Assembly (NCBI RefSeq): GCF_905220365.1
Contig: NC_061143.1
Location: 6,820,001 to 6,884,000, forward strand
Direction: 5' to 3'
Length of the DNA: 64,000 bases
DNA from: Vanessa cardui
Taxonomy: Eukaryota > Arthropoda > Insecta > Lepidoptera > Nymphalidae
The stretch's first letter is position 1; every line of letters starts with the position of its first letter. Below the pieces are notes generated by a model, which saw only the letters and a program-made list of their open reading frames with translations, was not told the origin of the DNA and did not search any database. The translations under genes and the position numbers were made by a program. Shown here piece after piece: positions 1 through 12,266 of the stretch.

Positions 1-1078
1 CAATATAATGTTTCTTAGAATTAGAGAGACAACTTAATACAAAAAGATAAAAATGTTTTGTCATTTATTTTCTATAAAAAGACAAAGATAAATGTCACTT
101 AAGGAACCGGAGCCCTGAAACTTATATATCGAGTAAAGAAATATTAAGTAAAGTAGCGTTTCAAATCTTGAACATTTATTACACTCAGAATGCAAATTAC
201 TTTATGGAGAAATATTATTTCACCCACTCCCAGATTTGCACGTGTAGGGGTTAAATAACGTCGTGAGAATACCTGCTCTTTAACTGCCTATGCTAATGTT
301 AAAGGTTAATGTTTAAAGTAAAAGGGATTAAATTTAACTTTACGCAACCAATCTCCATACTTCCTGTATCATATATGAAAATTATTTAAACTTTCAGAAG
401 ATGTAAACTCGTATTTATAATGCTTATAAATGTTAAACTTTCACGGGATTTGTTCGTTAAATTATGAACATTAATTAGCCTTTAATATCCCACCGCTACA
501 GTACATAGGATACTTGCCTGAGATTATTTTAATACGTGCAGGTTACCTTACGATATTATTATTATATAAGCACGAAATTATTTGTAAACATTTTTATAAA
601 TCAAAAATATCAGTGATATTAATATATCTCGATATATATAAGAATGTTTAAGGCTAGTTAGATTAGCTTCCTACCCTTGTGATACTATTGCAAGCAATAT
701 TCGAAAGACATACACGGGCTTATATTGAGGAATCTCTATCAATATTGAGGACTAGGAAAACAACCAATCGATCAAAATATCATACGTTTTTCAAGCGGTC
801 TCTTACAGAAAATTTTGAATCGCCATTTTATAAGATGATAATAAAAGTCAAATTCAAAGTTACTTATTCGGTTTGAAATACAGATTATATCAAGAAAATC
901 AATAGTTACTCTTTTCACAACAAAACAGTATGACTATAAAATATATAACAACAATATGGTTAACTTCGTTATAATAACTGTATTAAATAGCTTAATATGA
1001 CAGTCAGTGTTACTTGTATACGTTATAACATTTTAAATTTGGAACAGGAACAATCGTTATTTTTTTAATATATAGAAA
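1..1078. other. AT-rich intergenic DNA
   Basis: No gene, RNA or recognisable repeat. A 65-codon open frame at 679-876 shows no family resemblance and fits chance. Confidence 0.6.
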
Positions 1079-1258
1079 AAAAGTAGTTGCCTGCGGCTTC
1101 GCTAGCGTTTTAAGGGATTGTTTGTAATGTACAAAAAGGTGCCTACGTCCTACATCATAGCAAATTTCATCAAAATCGGTTCATTGGTTTGGTAGTGAAT
1201 GATCGCCAGACAACTGATAGATAGAGTTACATTCACATTTATATTTTTAGTATAGATA
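1079..1258 (+). mobile_element. RTE-like LINE 3' end
   Basis: The landmarks are AGTTGCCTGCGGCTTCGC at the start, CATCAAAATCGGTTCATTGG in the middle, and AGAGTTACATTCACATTTAT before TAGTATAGAT at the end. This pattern is common to many lepidopteran genomes. Confidence 0.78.
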
Positions 1259-2631
1259 TTTAGAGTGTTTTTATAAGTAATGTTGTAAATATAAAACCAA
1301 AACCTAATACCCAAAGATACATACTAGTGTGCGTTAGGTACATAGCAGTTTTCACTGTGTGTGTGACTCTGCATGTTACTTATTACATGGCAAAGCAAAG
1401 TCTATTCATTCACTGCTTTAATAAGTACGAAGACACATTCATGATCTATGAAAAGTACGTCTGAAATGTGCATCTGTTTGACGGAGCTATTTCCGAGTTT
1501 ATTAAGCAGGTAATTTAAAAGTCAAGAATTACCTCGTCGTTGCCTCGTCAGATTTCACCGCATTAAAATAACTTTGGCGAACTATAAGTAAAGTGAAACT
1601 CTATTAGTTAAGTTCGAAACTTTAAAGTACTAACAAAGCTTTGTTAAATTACAAACTATCAGTATGTACCAGCTTCATTGCAAAGATAATTTGTACCAAC
1701 CGTAATTAGTAAAGGATATTGCAGTGCACTACGAAACTATTTTATTTTATAAACATGACGAATTAAAGGCATATAAATATATGTGCCCATAGCGAATGAT
1801 AAGTATATACTTTTTCTTTCAGAATTTAAAGTATTATTGACAAGGATATCATAGAATTAAGAGATGATTTTTTTGTATATCTTAACATAATAATATATGC
1901 ATGTGTTATTGTGTGTATTAATAATGGAAAAATATCTAAATACTAAATAAGATTTTTTTCCATACATACTATTATTGACGATAAAAAAGGTGGAGTTATA
2001 ATTTACTGCGTATTATGCAATATTAATTTCATTTATTTAAAACTACTTTGTGCAGTGTAGAAAAAATATTTTTTATAGTATAATCTACGGTCTGCAACGG
2101 TGTTAGCTCTACATATAATATACTACATACTATATACGTCGACTTATAGGTCCTTTTATGAGTCTTCCATATTTAAATATGTAAACAATAATTTATTATT
2201 TCAGTAACAACACCTAATGTGTACATAATATTACGTGTCGAATATCACATATTATTATTATTGTTCTAAAGTAAAAATAAAATAAATGTTTCTATAGTAG
2301 TATATGACCAATCTTAGTATTACTTGGTTATACCTAGGATCGGATGGCAATTTTACCGGTGAATGTGTATTTCAATCGACAACTTCTCATTACGAATTTC
2401 GGCTAACTGATAAATTCGGTAAACATTTACTAGGCTTACTACTGTCAATCATTGCACGGTTCGAATGATACGATTCGAACATTTGCTAATTTCTTGTTAC
2501 CGTGTATTGCGAACGCATCTGATTACATAATATCATTTATTTATTGTTATATTCGTGACATTACCAAGTTATTTACCGTTCGTTGGAGTATGTACAACAT
2601 ATTAACGTAATATAACTTTACAGCTTAACCT
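1259..2631. other. AT-rich intergenic DNA
   Basis: Nothing recognisable on either strand. There is a short TATA-rich stretch at 2110-2135 without context. Confidence 0.6.
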
Positions 2632-2918
2632 TTTTTTTATGGTATAGATTGGCGGACGAGCATATGGGCCACCTGATAGTAAGTGGTCACCATCACCCAT
2701 AGACAATGACGCTATAAGAAATATTAACTATTCCTTACATCGTCAATGTGCCACCAACCTTGGGAACTAAGATGTTACGTCCCTTGTGCCTGTAGTTACA
2801 CTGGCTCACTCGCCCTTCAAACCGGAACACAACAATACTGAGTACTGTTATTTGGCGGTAGAATAACTGATGATTGGGTGGTACCTACCCAGACGGGCTT
2901 GCACGAAGCCCTACTACT
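2632..2918 (+). repeat. Lep-R interspersed repeat, full copy
   Basis: The blocks in order are TTGGCGGACGAGCATATGGG, GTAAGTGGTCACCATC, CCATAGACAATGACGC, CAATGTGCCACCAACC, CTGTAGTTACACTGGCTCAC and GGCGGTAGAATAACTGATG, ending GGGCTTGCACGAAGCCC. It codes for nothing obvious. I use this copy as the reference for the family here. Confidence 0.85.
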
Positions 2919-3579
2919 TTTGGCTGTATTATTCATTAAAAAAAGAAATTGTAAATTATTGTGTGTTGCGAAGAATTCGTTCGAAATGTCGCGTTACTAA
3001 TATCGGTTTTCCCAGTCGATTAAGAAATCGAACACGATACAATGCCTTACATGAAAATACAGTATGGCCAAGAACTCAGAATGATCGTATTCCGTTTGGA
3101 TATTGATGACACACCTGGCCCCATGATACGCGTACCAATATTATTATTTTCTTTTTATGTCACTATAGTTGCCTTTGGAACTCGTATTTCCCAAGGTAAA
3201 TGTATTAAAAAATATTCAGTAGGCGCACGGATGTCACACCTGATTGGACATCGCCCCTAAACATAGACACTGCATGAAATATTTAACACGGCACCAATGC
3301 GGCTAAACCTCTGAAAACTATACATATAAGATTTATATATATTTGCATAATGTTTAAAGGAAAACATCGCGAGGAAAGGTATCGCATTAAATTCCGCCAC
3401 ATCATCACATTAAATTTTCCAAACGAGGGGAAAAATATACACATAGATACAGAGTACAGTTATATAGGCTGTATCCTTAATTAGTCGGTAATTATTTTAG
3501 AAATGAAAGCTAATGGCTGTGTCAAGAACGGCAGCCTCTTTAGTTTTGTCTACTTTTCAAAAAGTAATTATTAATATGA
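2919..3579. other. Intergenic DNA with a worn Lep-R piece
   Basis: At about 3220-3310, GGATGTCACACCTGATTGG and CGGCACCAATGCGGC look like a very worn Lep-R fragment. Two overlapping open frames (2870-3260) have no recognisable product. Confidence 0.4.
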
Positions 3580-5240
3580 TTTTATAATTGATGGCATTTT
3601 TTATAAAAGTTTATTCCTTTCTTACAACTTACAACCTGTTATGTCCTTTCCAATCCGGTTTTCGTCCATCCCACAGCACTGTTGGTGCCTTGCTGAAGAT
3701 AACGGAGGATGTGCGGTGGGCTATGGATAACACCAAGCTCACTGCAATTGCTCTATTGGATTTTAGCAGCGCCTTCAACTCCGTTGATTTTGACATACTT
3801 CTTGGTACTCTTCGAGCAGTCAACGTCTCTCCTCTTGTTATTAACTGGTTTCATTCATACCTTTTCGGACGCCAGCAATGTGTAAAAACCGACGATTCCT
3901 CGTCAGATTGGTTAGAGCTCACGGCTGGTGTCCCTCAAGGCGGCGTACTTTCACCATTACTGTTTTCTATTTTTATTAATAACATTTCCCGATTTATTAC
4001 TTCTCCCTTCCATCTGTATGCAGATGATCTACAGCTTTATCGACATTTTAGTTTGGCTGAGCTACCCAGGGCTGTTGATTTATTGAATATGGACCTGTCT
4101 GCTATTCAGTCGTGGGCTAGATCTTTTGGCCTTCTTGTGAATCCCAAAAAATCACAAGCCATAATTGTTGGCAGTAGCAGGCTTAGAAGCAAGCTAGACT
4201 GGGGGCTAGTCCCCAAACTACTTTATGACGGGATTCCAATTTCTTACTGCGATTCAGTTAGGAACTTGGGTCTTGTTATTGACTGCAATATGTCCTGGGT
4301 GGCCCAAGTCAATGATGTTAGCAAGCGGATACACTACACTTACCACTCTCTTAAACGTCTCCAATACTTTCTCCCTTTCAGTACAAAAATTATGCTAGCG
4401 CAATCTCTTCTTCTACCAATCCTCGACTACGCTGATGTCTGCTTTTTGGATGTGACTGAGGAGCTACTTAATAAATTAGAGCGTCTTCAAAACCTGGCTA
4501 TTCGGTTCATTTATGGCTTACGTAAATATGACCATATATCTGCATTTCGTACTCAACTTAAATGGCTCCCTATCCGCCTTCGCCGTGATATGCACATCCT
4601 TTCAGTCCCTTTTTAATATTCTTAATGATCCAGATTCTCCTGCTTACCTTCGCTCCCGTTTCAACCTTCTTCCTCCTCCAACACGTTCTAGACGTTCCTG
4701 TATTACTTCAGAGTTAGAAGTGCCTAGATGTAATACAAAGTTTCTGCTTAACTCCTTCACGGTACGTGCAGCAAATCTCTGGAACAGTCTCCCAAAATCC
4801 ATCCAAAAGAGTCCAAATATCAACCTCTTTAAAAAAAGAGTAAAAGAGCACTTTCTCTCACAACTTTCATAAATTTGACAAATTTACCATTATCTTTTTT
4901 TTTTTTATTTATTTATTTATTTTTGTACGGTAGATATATTTATAATATTTGTGTATTTAGATGTAGTATAAGTATAATAATTTAATATATATGTATTTAT
5001 TATATTATATATATTTATGTAAGCGTAATATATATTATATTAACATTGTTTCTTTTATATAATGTTACTAAGAGTATCTAATGTTGCACTATTTATACCT
5101 GCGATATAACACTATCTCTTACAGCTGTGAGTTGGCTGGAAGAAATTTCTTTTAGAAATAAGCCCGCCATTGTAAACAAAAATTTCATGTTTAAAACTTC
5201 TATGTAAAATTTCTCAGTGCAATAAAGAGTATTATATATA
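3580..5240 (+). mobile_element. 5'-truncated CR1/jockey-like LINE
   Basis: The 3' part of a non-LTR retrotransposon: the reverse transcriptase and C-terminal region of ORF2 (3588-4872), then a 3' UTR. The UTR includes CAGCTGTGAGTTGGCTGG and TAAGCCCGCCATTGTA and ends near GTGCAATAAAGAGTATTA. The endonuclease domain and ORF1 are missing, as expected after incomplete reverse transcription. No clear target duplication was found. Confidence 0.88.
3588..4872 (+). pseudogene. LINE ORF2 reverse transcriptase, truncated and frameshifted
   Basis: The first part (3588-4616) reads 342 residues with reverse transcriptase motifs in order: QSGFRPSHST (22-31), ALLDFSSAFNSVD (56-68), AGVPQGGVLSPLLFSIFIN (113-131) and the catalytic YADD (144-147). 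A one-base-type indel near 4600 shifts the frame. The rest, starting QSLFNILNDPDSPAYL and ending at TAA 4870-4872, continues in another frame with the family's typical tail (AANLWNSLPKSI). The frameshift and lost 5' end mean it cannot make an active protein. Confidence 0.9.
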
Positions 5241-5893
5241 AATTAAATCCAGCACATATTTTTTTATTCAGTATTGTCTTATGTTGTATAAGCACATAAT
5301 TACTGTCGTAATATATATAGGACTTAATATAATATTATATGTCATTGGCTATAACTGTTTATATTATTCTAACCTTTAAAGTTTATAATAAAACGCTATA
5401 AAGGTCAAAAACTCGTGTAATGTTATACAACTTATTGATTGATTGATCAATAATTCAACGATAATAGCTATACACGCGATAATAAATAGATATATCGTTT
5501 CATAGTTAAAGTGTACGTGTATCCATTGAGAATTGCGAACTGTAAATCTAAATATTCAAATGCATAAACATCGCATTACAGAAACGTGCCGTGTTTCTTA
5601 CTTAACCGCAAAACCATTGATAACTTTAGCAAAGCAAAATATCTGGGCAAAAGCTGGAAAACTCGTTCGCGACATTTCGCAAAATATTTGACTTATTCAA
5701 CTGCTGCGTTCCATCGCAAATCAAATAAAGACTCGTTTGGGAGAGGATAGAGTGGTTGGGGAATTCTATACGAGTGAAATTTTGATACAATTTATGGTTT
5801 CAAAGATATCGATATTGTTAAAAAATATGACATATATCCGTACAATATGTGCATTAATACGTTTTTTATATACACTTTTCGTCTTCAAAATGT
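5241..5893. other. AT-rich intergenic DNA
   Basis: No feature seen between the LINE 3' end and the SINE-B copy. Confidence 0.6.
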
Positions 5894-6208
5894 AACAACA
5901 ACAACAACCACAGCCTGTAAATTTCCCACTGCTGGGCTATAGCCTCCTCTCCCTTTGGGAGAAGATTTGGAACATATTCCACCACGCTGTTCAAATGTGG
6001 GTTGGTGGAATACACATGTGAATACACAGATTTTATATGAAATTAAACACATGCAGGTTTTCTCACGATGTTTTCGTTCGCTGCCAATCACGAGATGAAT
6101 TATAAACATAGATTAGGCACATAAATAACAACGGTGCTTGCCTGGGTTTGAACCCGCAATCATCCTTAAGATGCACGCGTTCTCGTTCCACTGGGTCATC
6201 TCGGCTCA
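5894..6208 (-). mobile_element. SINE-B (Metulj-like tRNA-derived SINE)
   Basis: Read on the minus strand it has the family landmarks: a head ending in a B-box-like GGGTTCAAACCC, then CATCTCGT, GGAATATGTTCC and GGGAGAGGAGGC, and an end CAGCAGTGGGAAATTTACAGG with a GTT-repeat tail. It is nearly complete. Confidence 0.85.
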
Positions 6209-8173
6209 CCACTGGGTCATTTTAGCTCGTTAATCACTCATTATTTATTTTAATTTAAAATAGGTAAATAGCCTGGTATATGGACTATCCAGGAGATCCT
6301 AAAATACGAACAAACCTTTACACCGTCAAAAATACAATACCAACATTGGGAGCTAATGCGTTACGTCCCTTGTACCTGAAGTCGATTAATTATTAACGAG
6401 TTGAGCGTAATCAATAATTAAATTCTCAATTAAGAGTATAAGGCCAATTTTGATTATTTTTTTTTTTTAATTAATAGAATATTTGATGCATAACCCTAAT
6501 TGACTCGATTAATTTCAGGCGAAACTTTCATGAAATAGGTAATTAAAAATTAGTGATTACTAAAACTTGAACGCCTTTTTTTCGTAAAATTATGATTTAT
6601 AGTATGCAGTTTTCGATAATAGCTAAGACGTCAAAGCGAGCTTTAAGACGTCCTTGCCATAAGAAGTCCGACATAAAGAGTCGCTTAGAAACGCATTAAT
6701 CAACCATAGAGCATACAAACGACCTGCATATGTTTATCATATCATATCTCAGTCTTATAAATAAAAAAACGTAAAATAAATTACAAACGAGGTCTTATAT
6801 GATTTTATTATTGTGTGATTACTAGTTCATTAATTTAGTAACTGTATTCAAAGTTATATACATATTTATTTAAATGAAGTTTTTAAACGTTAATATACAG
6901 CAGTCTCAAGATAAGCCATAATAATTATGACGTCACTATGTCGCATTCCGTTCATCAAACCCTATCATTCTAAACCCTCATTAACGTAGTTACTATGGAA
7001 GTAATAAATTGTCATTTTGTACGTCGTTCATATTGGATTTTGAAATTAGAACATTCAATTAATGCTACTATTTGAGGTTACGATGGATATAAAAACTCTT
7101 TCTAAGAAACTACGCCATCTCGCTTACATATACTATGTTTCACTAATGACATTCGACGCCAAATAGCGTCACACTAAAGCCGCTTGAAAACCCGAACTTA
7201 AGATTTCCTACTCATTAAATTGAATCTTTTAAAAGTATAAAACAGTTTTTTTTTTAAATATGCTAATAATATTAACAAGAGTAATTAAATATCTTGCTCT
7301 TAATCGTCGTTAAATGTAAGGTTTATTGGTCTCGCTGTGGAGTTAAAGTAACTTATAATATTGTATCTGTACTCCACTGCACCATTACGTACATTTAGAT
7401 AACTAAGACAGAATAAAATTAAAAAAAAGATTGTATATAATTATAGAATAAGCTTATTAAAGTACATATATAATATAAAATAATTATTTTTTTATATACT
7501 AATTTATTTACTATCTTATCTGAACATTCCATTCGAAGTAAATTAGATATTAATTATGATTATTGAAGGATAAGCACGCAAATAAAAATATACACAAAAC
7601 AACTAACCAAAGTTTCTTTGAAATCGGAAATCCATAGAGAACATACAAACGAAACATACACAACAACAACGAAGCATTATTTTTTATTAAGAAAAAGATT
7701 TAACACTTTAAGTTCGCAACAAAATAACTTTTATTCGGAATTTTGTCAAAATCCGTTTTGCCGGTACGAGTTTTAGGCGAGTTTAAGCGCTTTATGTTCT
7801 TTACAGTAACTATCAATTATGAGCAAAATAGGAAAAAATACGAGTATATTATATAACGGAGTAGCATGTCCGAGCCTGTCTATAAAAAAAACATGACGTC
7901 AGCATAGCTGATGTCACGAGTGTCAGGGTTTCGATCTTAGACCATTCTCGGTGGTATGAAATTAAACTCAGGAAATAATCTCTGATTTATTCCAATATTA
8001 GGTGCTGATCCGATCGCGCTGACGGCTCGACCAAGCCTGTCGATACCGGCGGGCGCTTAATTTTTTATAACAAAAATAGGTGGGTAGACTAACATATTTC
8101 ACATGACACTAAAATATTTCAGACTTATTTAACATTTCACTAAAAATTATTATTTTAACAATCAAACAGTTTT
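6209..8173. other. AT-rich intergenic DNA
   Basis: A Lep-R crumb lies at 6348-6385 (TTGGGAGCTAATGCG). A near-palindrome TGACGTCAGC/GCTGATGTCA is at 7894-7916, and a GC-rich patch at 8005-8058 has no known relative. Nothing else is seen. Confidence 0.5.
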
Positions 8174-8984
8174 TAACCGACTTCAAAAAAAGGAGGAGGT
8201 TCTCAATTCGTCGGGGCCTTTTTTTTTTATTGTTTATGTATGTTACCGAATTACTCGAAGATCGCTGGGCCGATTTTGACAATTCTTTTTTTTGTTTGAA
8301 AGGGCATGTTTTACAGGTGGTCCCATTGTCAGGAGATCAGGATCTGATGATGGGATCCTGGAGAAATCGAGGGAACTCCTCAAATTTTATAGGCACACCT
8401 ATAGTGATTTTGGTTTTATTCAACGTGCCTTGGTCATATGCTCACGAAAAGTGACATTTGATGAAGTGGAACTGATGATGAAGACCACAACTGGTAATCA
8501 GAACCTATTAGTAAGTAACTATTTTACGGGTTTAGTTCTATTTCTTTAAGATAGTCGTCAAGCAATTGATGTTAGTAAACATGCCTATGATGAAGTCTAG
8601 CTGACGGTGGACTACCAGGAGAATTCCTCAATGATTAACGGTATTGCATCGGGAAAAATGGTATTGTCTAATTGGCGATGAGCAGTTAACATTAGGCTAT
8701 TGTAACTTAGTAACGCTTAATTTGAGTTGCAGTCCACATCGTATTGAAACGGCGTTGAGTTATGTTTAGAGTCCAAAGCCGAAATGTACTGAGTATAATA
8801 AAGTGAATGACAAACACTACCAATTGTAATTATAAATAACAAAACAACACTGAAAAGCATTAAATAAATTTTTATAAATAAAAAAAAAACCGCCTTCAAA
8901 AATGAACTAAAAAGAAAAAAATAATCAGTTACATCCATATCCAATTTACGATTTTTTAATCACCTTTTGAAGTCGGTGCCAACA
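8174..8984 (+). mobile_element. Non-autonomous DNA element with ACCGACTTCAAAA ends
   Basis: The left end reads TTTTAACCGACTTCAAAA and the right end, reversed, GTTGGCACCGACTTCAAAA, so the two ends share a short inverted repeat. The inside is AT-rich and non-coding (GGAGGAGGTTCTCAATTCG near the left end). Sequences like this are common in Lepidoptera. Apparent short reading frames at 8230-8550 lie inside it and are not genes. Confidence 0.6.
8864..8983 (-). repeat. Left arm of a 120-bp inverted repeat
   Basis: It is the reverse complement of 9131-9250 with few mismatches (GTTGGCACCGACTT..., GGATATGGATGTAACTG, GAAGGCGGTTTTTT). The two arms are 147 bases apart and could fold back on each other. 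Confidence 0.85.
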
Positions 8985-9130
8985 AAGTAAATAAATTCCT
9001 ATATTGAAATCATTTAATATGTATCGATAGTAGGGTTTGTCTAATGGTGTCATCTATACAATAAATAGATTTAATTTTTGTATGTATGTATTATGTACCT
9101 AGCCTACTAGTACCTACCTATATTAGCAAT

Positions 9131-9250
9131 GTTGGCACCGACTTTGAGAGGTGATTAAAAATCGTTAATTGGATATGGATGTAACTGATTATTTTTTTCT
9201 TTTTAGTTCATTTTTGAAGGCGGTTTTTTTTTATTAATAAAAATTTATAA
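9131..9250 (+). repeat. Right arm of a 120-bp inverted repeat
   Basis: This is the partner of 8864-8983. It is probably the end of a second copy of the same DNA element, inserted head to head. Confidence 0.85.
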
Positions 9251-9427
9251 ATTATTAAAATAATGATTTCTGGACACCTGTTTTTCTTAAATTCGTGGTT
9301 TCGCGCCGACATATATTTCTAAATAAAATCAAGTACAAATCCATGAGTTTTTGAGATGCGAGAATGTATGATTAGAAAATAAACTACTGTACAATGAATA
9401 CTTTTAACAAGCTGATAAGTTCGACTA

Positions 9428-9752
9428 AATCCTAACTCAGGGCCCATTTCGGTTATGGCTTTTCTCAAGGGAGACCAGCCAGCTGCGCAAGACATATAGT
9501 GCAATTCCTATTCCTTTACTCGTAATACGCTAGCAACACAAATCCGACACGACCGGAAATAGCTAAGGCGTGGGCCAAACAGCTTTACATTGTTTCTGAC
9601 ATAGCATAAACATTAACAGATCTTTCAAACTCCCGGCAACTATAAAAAAAATTACAGGAAAAATCCCGATTCCCAATATTTTAAAAACAGGATTCCAGGA
9701 TATCTGAATCTGCTTTACATTACACCAAGACCAATGTAACAGTCTCGTTAAA
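9428..9752 (-). mobile_element. SINE-C, long copy with decayed tRNA-like head
   Basis: Read on the minus strand it begins GACTGTTACATTGGTCTTGG, a decayed tRNA-like head. The body passes through TCCGGTCGTGTCGGATT and CAGCTGGCTGGTCTCCCTTG. The same body blocks recur at 14608-14770, 22508-22670 and 29727-29812. Confidence 0.7.
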
Positions 9753-10924
9753 AAAAAACATAACATGACACAATTATGTTTAATTAAAATAATGTAATAT
9801 TATTTTGTCTATGATCATGTTCATAGACAAAAGTATAGACAAAATTTGCGTTTATTTATTTTGTACGTTGAAACATGATACAACATTTTATCCATCACAG
9901 AGTTTCAAGCGCTAGATGAAGATAAATTTACCCGCTTGAACATTTCAACTAAGCTTACAAAATAATAACGATATTATTCCACGAGTATGCGTAGGAAATG
10001 CGAATATGATATTATAAAATGCAGGTCACTGCAGCGGCGTTGTAAAAATATCTTCAGCCAATAAAACTTTATTTTATATCGCTTGGGAATATGATTTCTC
10101 TTATTCAACGTAATAAAGTATCATTTAGTTTCATTTCATATTAGTAAACATTGTTTGTGTATGTTTAAAGTAACTCGCAATCAACTAATATAGATGAGGA
10201 TAGGTTTATCAACGTGTTTCCCGCATCAGCATGGGAGTGTGCACTCCGTAGTACTTATCTGTTTCTTGGCATAAAAAATCAATAACTTTTTATTGGAGGT
10301 TGAAGCCCTGCAAAGAGTTCATCTGCAGTCTTATGAGATAGCTACTAGCAACGAGGCAATCGACATTATTAATACGTTTATGTATATTAATAATAGCAAC
10401 ATTCAATCCTGACTATATTTTGGTAGTATTTCTGTAGTAGAACTGGTTAGTTATGTAGTTACATACATTTATATTATATTTAATAAACTCATATTTAGTT
10501 ATTGTATCAGATTTCATAAAAGAGTAATCGATTTTAGAACGTTATTTAAAAAAGAATACAAGATGTTTTCCCGCGCAAAATAATGATTAAGAAACAAAAG
10601 AAAAGAGAGGAGAGTCGCGCATGGAACGTCAATAGTGGATTTTTGTGAACTTTACTTTAATATTCAGGGTTATAATATTTACAAAATAAAACAAGTAATA
10701 AATAATTATTCTGTGTACTGGTGTATTTATTATCGTTAATAATACTTATACAACCAACATCCCGTTTTATTGCCACACCGGAGACATCCAGTTCATTGTT
10801 CGTCCAGAGAATAGAAAATGTGATTTAACCGAAGAATATTTCTAGCTTTCAACCCACAAAACCGTGCGGTCACGATTTGTTTTTGACTATTTCATACAAT
10901 AAATAGTATATACTCAAAATTATG
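9753..10924. other. AT-rich intergenic DNA
   Basis: I see no gene. A short inverted repeat, TTTTGTCTATGATCATG... near 9802-9842, involves GTCTATG/CATAGAC. The region ends at the SINE-A target duplication. Confidence 0.5.
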
Positions 10925-10939
10925 AAGAATTAGAATAAT

Positions 10940-10982
10940 AATAATAATAAATAAATAAATAAATATGAGACAACATCACATA
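10940..10982 (-). mobile_element. SINE-A, 3' tail, split by the mariner
   Basis: This is the terminal part of the same SINE (GATGTTGTCTCATATTTATT on the minus strand), matching the tail of the copy at 23588-23826. The left target-site duplication is at 10925-10939. Confidence 0.88.
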
Positions 10983-12266
10983 ATAGGTTGGGGAAAAAGT
11001 TTCTTCGTATTTTATATGAAAATTCAAAAAGTTTTTTTTATAGTTTATTTACATTTGACTAAAGTATGTAGGTGCCATTTTGTTCCATAACTTTTTGCCA
11101 TCTTGTTGGTAGTGACATGATCCCATTGCTGTAAAAATTTTGGGGCTTCTGATCGTAAAACTGCGACAAGTGGTTTTGGCAGTCCTCTCGTGATGTTAAC
11201 CTGACACTGCCTAAGGAATTCTGTAGAGACCGAAACAGATGAAAATCTGAAGGTGCAAGGTCAGGACTATACGGCGGATGCATTAATACCTCCCAGCCAA
11301 ACTCTCGTAATTTTTGTTGAGTGGCTAAAGATGTGTGAGGTCTAGCGTTGTCATGGTGAAAAACCACACCCCTTCTGTTGATCAATTCTGGCCGCTTTCT
11401 CTCAATTTCTTGCTTCAATCTCATCAATTGTTCGCAATACAGTTCTGAATCGATGGTCCTGCCGGGCGGTAACAGCTCATAATGAATGGTGCCCTTCCAA
11501 TCCCACCATACACACAGCATTACCTTGTTGCGAGTTAATCCGGGTTTTGCCACAGTCTGTGAAGCTTGACCGGCCTTTGACCACGATCTTTTTCGCACGT
11601 TCTCGTCGTATGTGATCCACTTTTCATCACCAGTTATCAGCTTCTTCAAAAATGGTTCGGTTTCATTACGTCGTAATAAAGAATCACAAATGAGTACACG
11701 GTTCATTAGGTTTATTTCAGTGAGTTCATGAGGCACCCATATATCGAGCTTTTTTGTGTACCCAGCTTTATTCAAATGAGTCAAAACCGTTTTGTGGTCA
11801 ATTGCCAGTTCTTCAGCTACATCGTAACTACTAATATGCCGATCTTGCTCCACTTTTTCAAAAATGGCATCAATTTTGTCCGTAACAGGGCGACCAGAGC
11901 GAGATGCATCTTTGACATCAAAATTTCCGGCTTGAAAACGCTTAAACCAAACTTGCGCTACTCTCACAGATACTGCATTAGGTCCATAAACATCACAAAT
12001 TTTTTTCGCGGCTTGAGTTGCACTTTTACCTTTTTTATAGTAAAATTTTAAAATGTATCGAATTTCTTCTTTAGATTCACTCATTTTAACAACAACAAAA
12101 ACAAATGAAAATCACACAAATTCCTAATTTGAATTTGGAAGTGGCTTCTTTAAAATTAAAACTTTTTAATGATACCAAAACCAGCCAGATACAAATGGTA
12201 TAACCAAAGAGATTTTATTACAAGTTCATACATACTATATGCGAAAAGACTTTTTCCCCAACCTAA
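10983..12266 (-). mobile_element. Full-length mariner transposon with TIRs and TA target duplication
   Basis: The 1284-bp element has near-identical ends: ATAGGTTGGGGAAAAAGT at the left and TTAGGTTGGGGAAAAAGT on the other strand at the right. Both ends are flanked by TA (10981-10982 and 12267-12268). It holds one intact transposase gene on the minus strand. Size and layout are standard for a complete mariner. It sits inside a tRNA-derived SINE, whose two halves continue exactly across the TA. Confidence 0.95.
11059..12084 (-). CDS. Mariner transposase, intact, D,D34D
   Basis: This is a 341-residue cut-and-paste transposase. The N-terminal half holds two helix-turn-helix regions (about 1-110) that bind the inverted repeats. 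WVPHEL follows at 116-121. The catalytic triad is Asp153 (TGDEKW), Asp245 (HHDNARPH) and Asp280 (YSPDLAPSDFHLF, 272-284), with exactly 34 residues between the last two, the mariner signature. There is no stop or frameshift, and the length is close to the usual 345. The gene lies about 180 bases inside the right TIR. It belongs with the mariners of the moth/honeybee type rather than the Drosophila mauritiana type by my reading of the ends; activity cannot be judged from sequence alone. Confidence 0.95.
   Translation of the reverse strand: MSESKEEIRYILKFYYKKGKSATQAAKKICDVYGPNAVSVRVAQVWFKRFQAGNFDVKDASRSGRPVTDKIDAIFEKVEQDRHISSYDVAEELAIDHKTVLTHLNKAGYTKKLDIWVPHELTEINLMNRVLICDSLLRRNETEPFLKKLITGDEKWITYDENVRKRSWSKAGQASQTVAKPGLTRNKVMLCVWWDWKGTIHYELLPPGRTIDSELYCEQLMRLKQEIERKRPELINRRGVVFHHDNARPHTSLATQQKLREFGWEVLMHPPYSPDLAPSDFHLFRSLQNSLGSVRLTSREDCQNHLSQFYDQKPQNFYSNGIMSLPTRWQKVMEQNGTYIL

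Noticed and set aside
5885..6109. 74-codon minus frame, and similar ones at 20054-20329 and 54159-54356 that share the peptide VFHQPALEQRGGICS.
   Set aside because: The shared peptide comes from SINE-B read on one strand; it is not a protein family.
11728..12051. 107-codon plus-strand frame.
   Set aside because: It is antisense to the intact mariner transposase and has no independent support.
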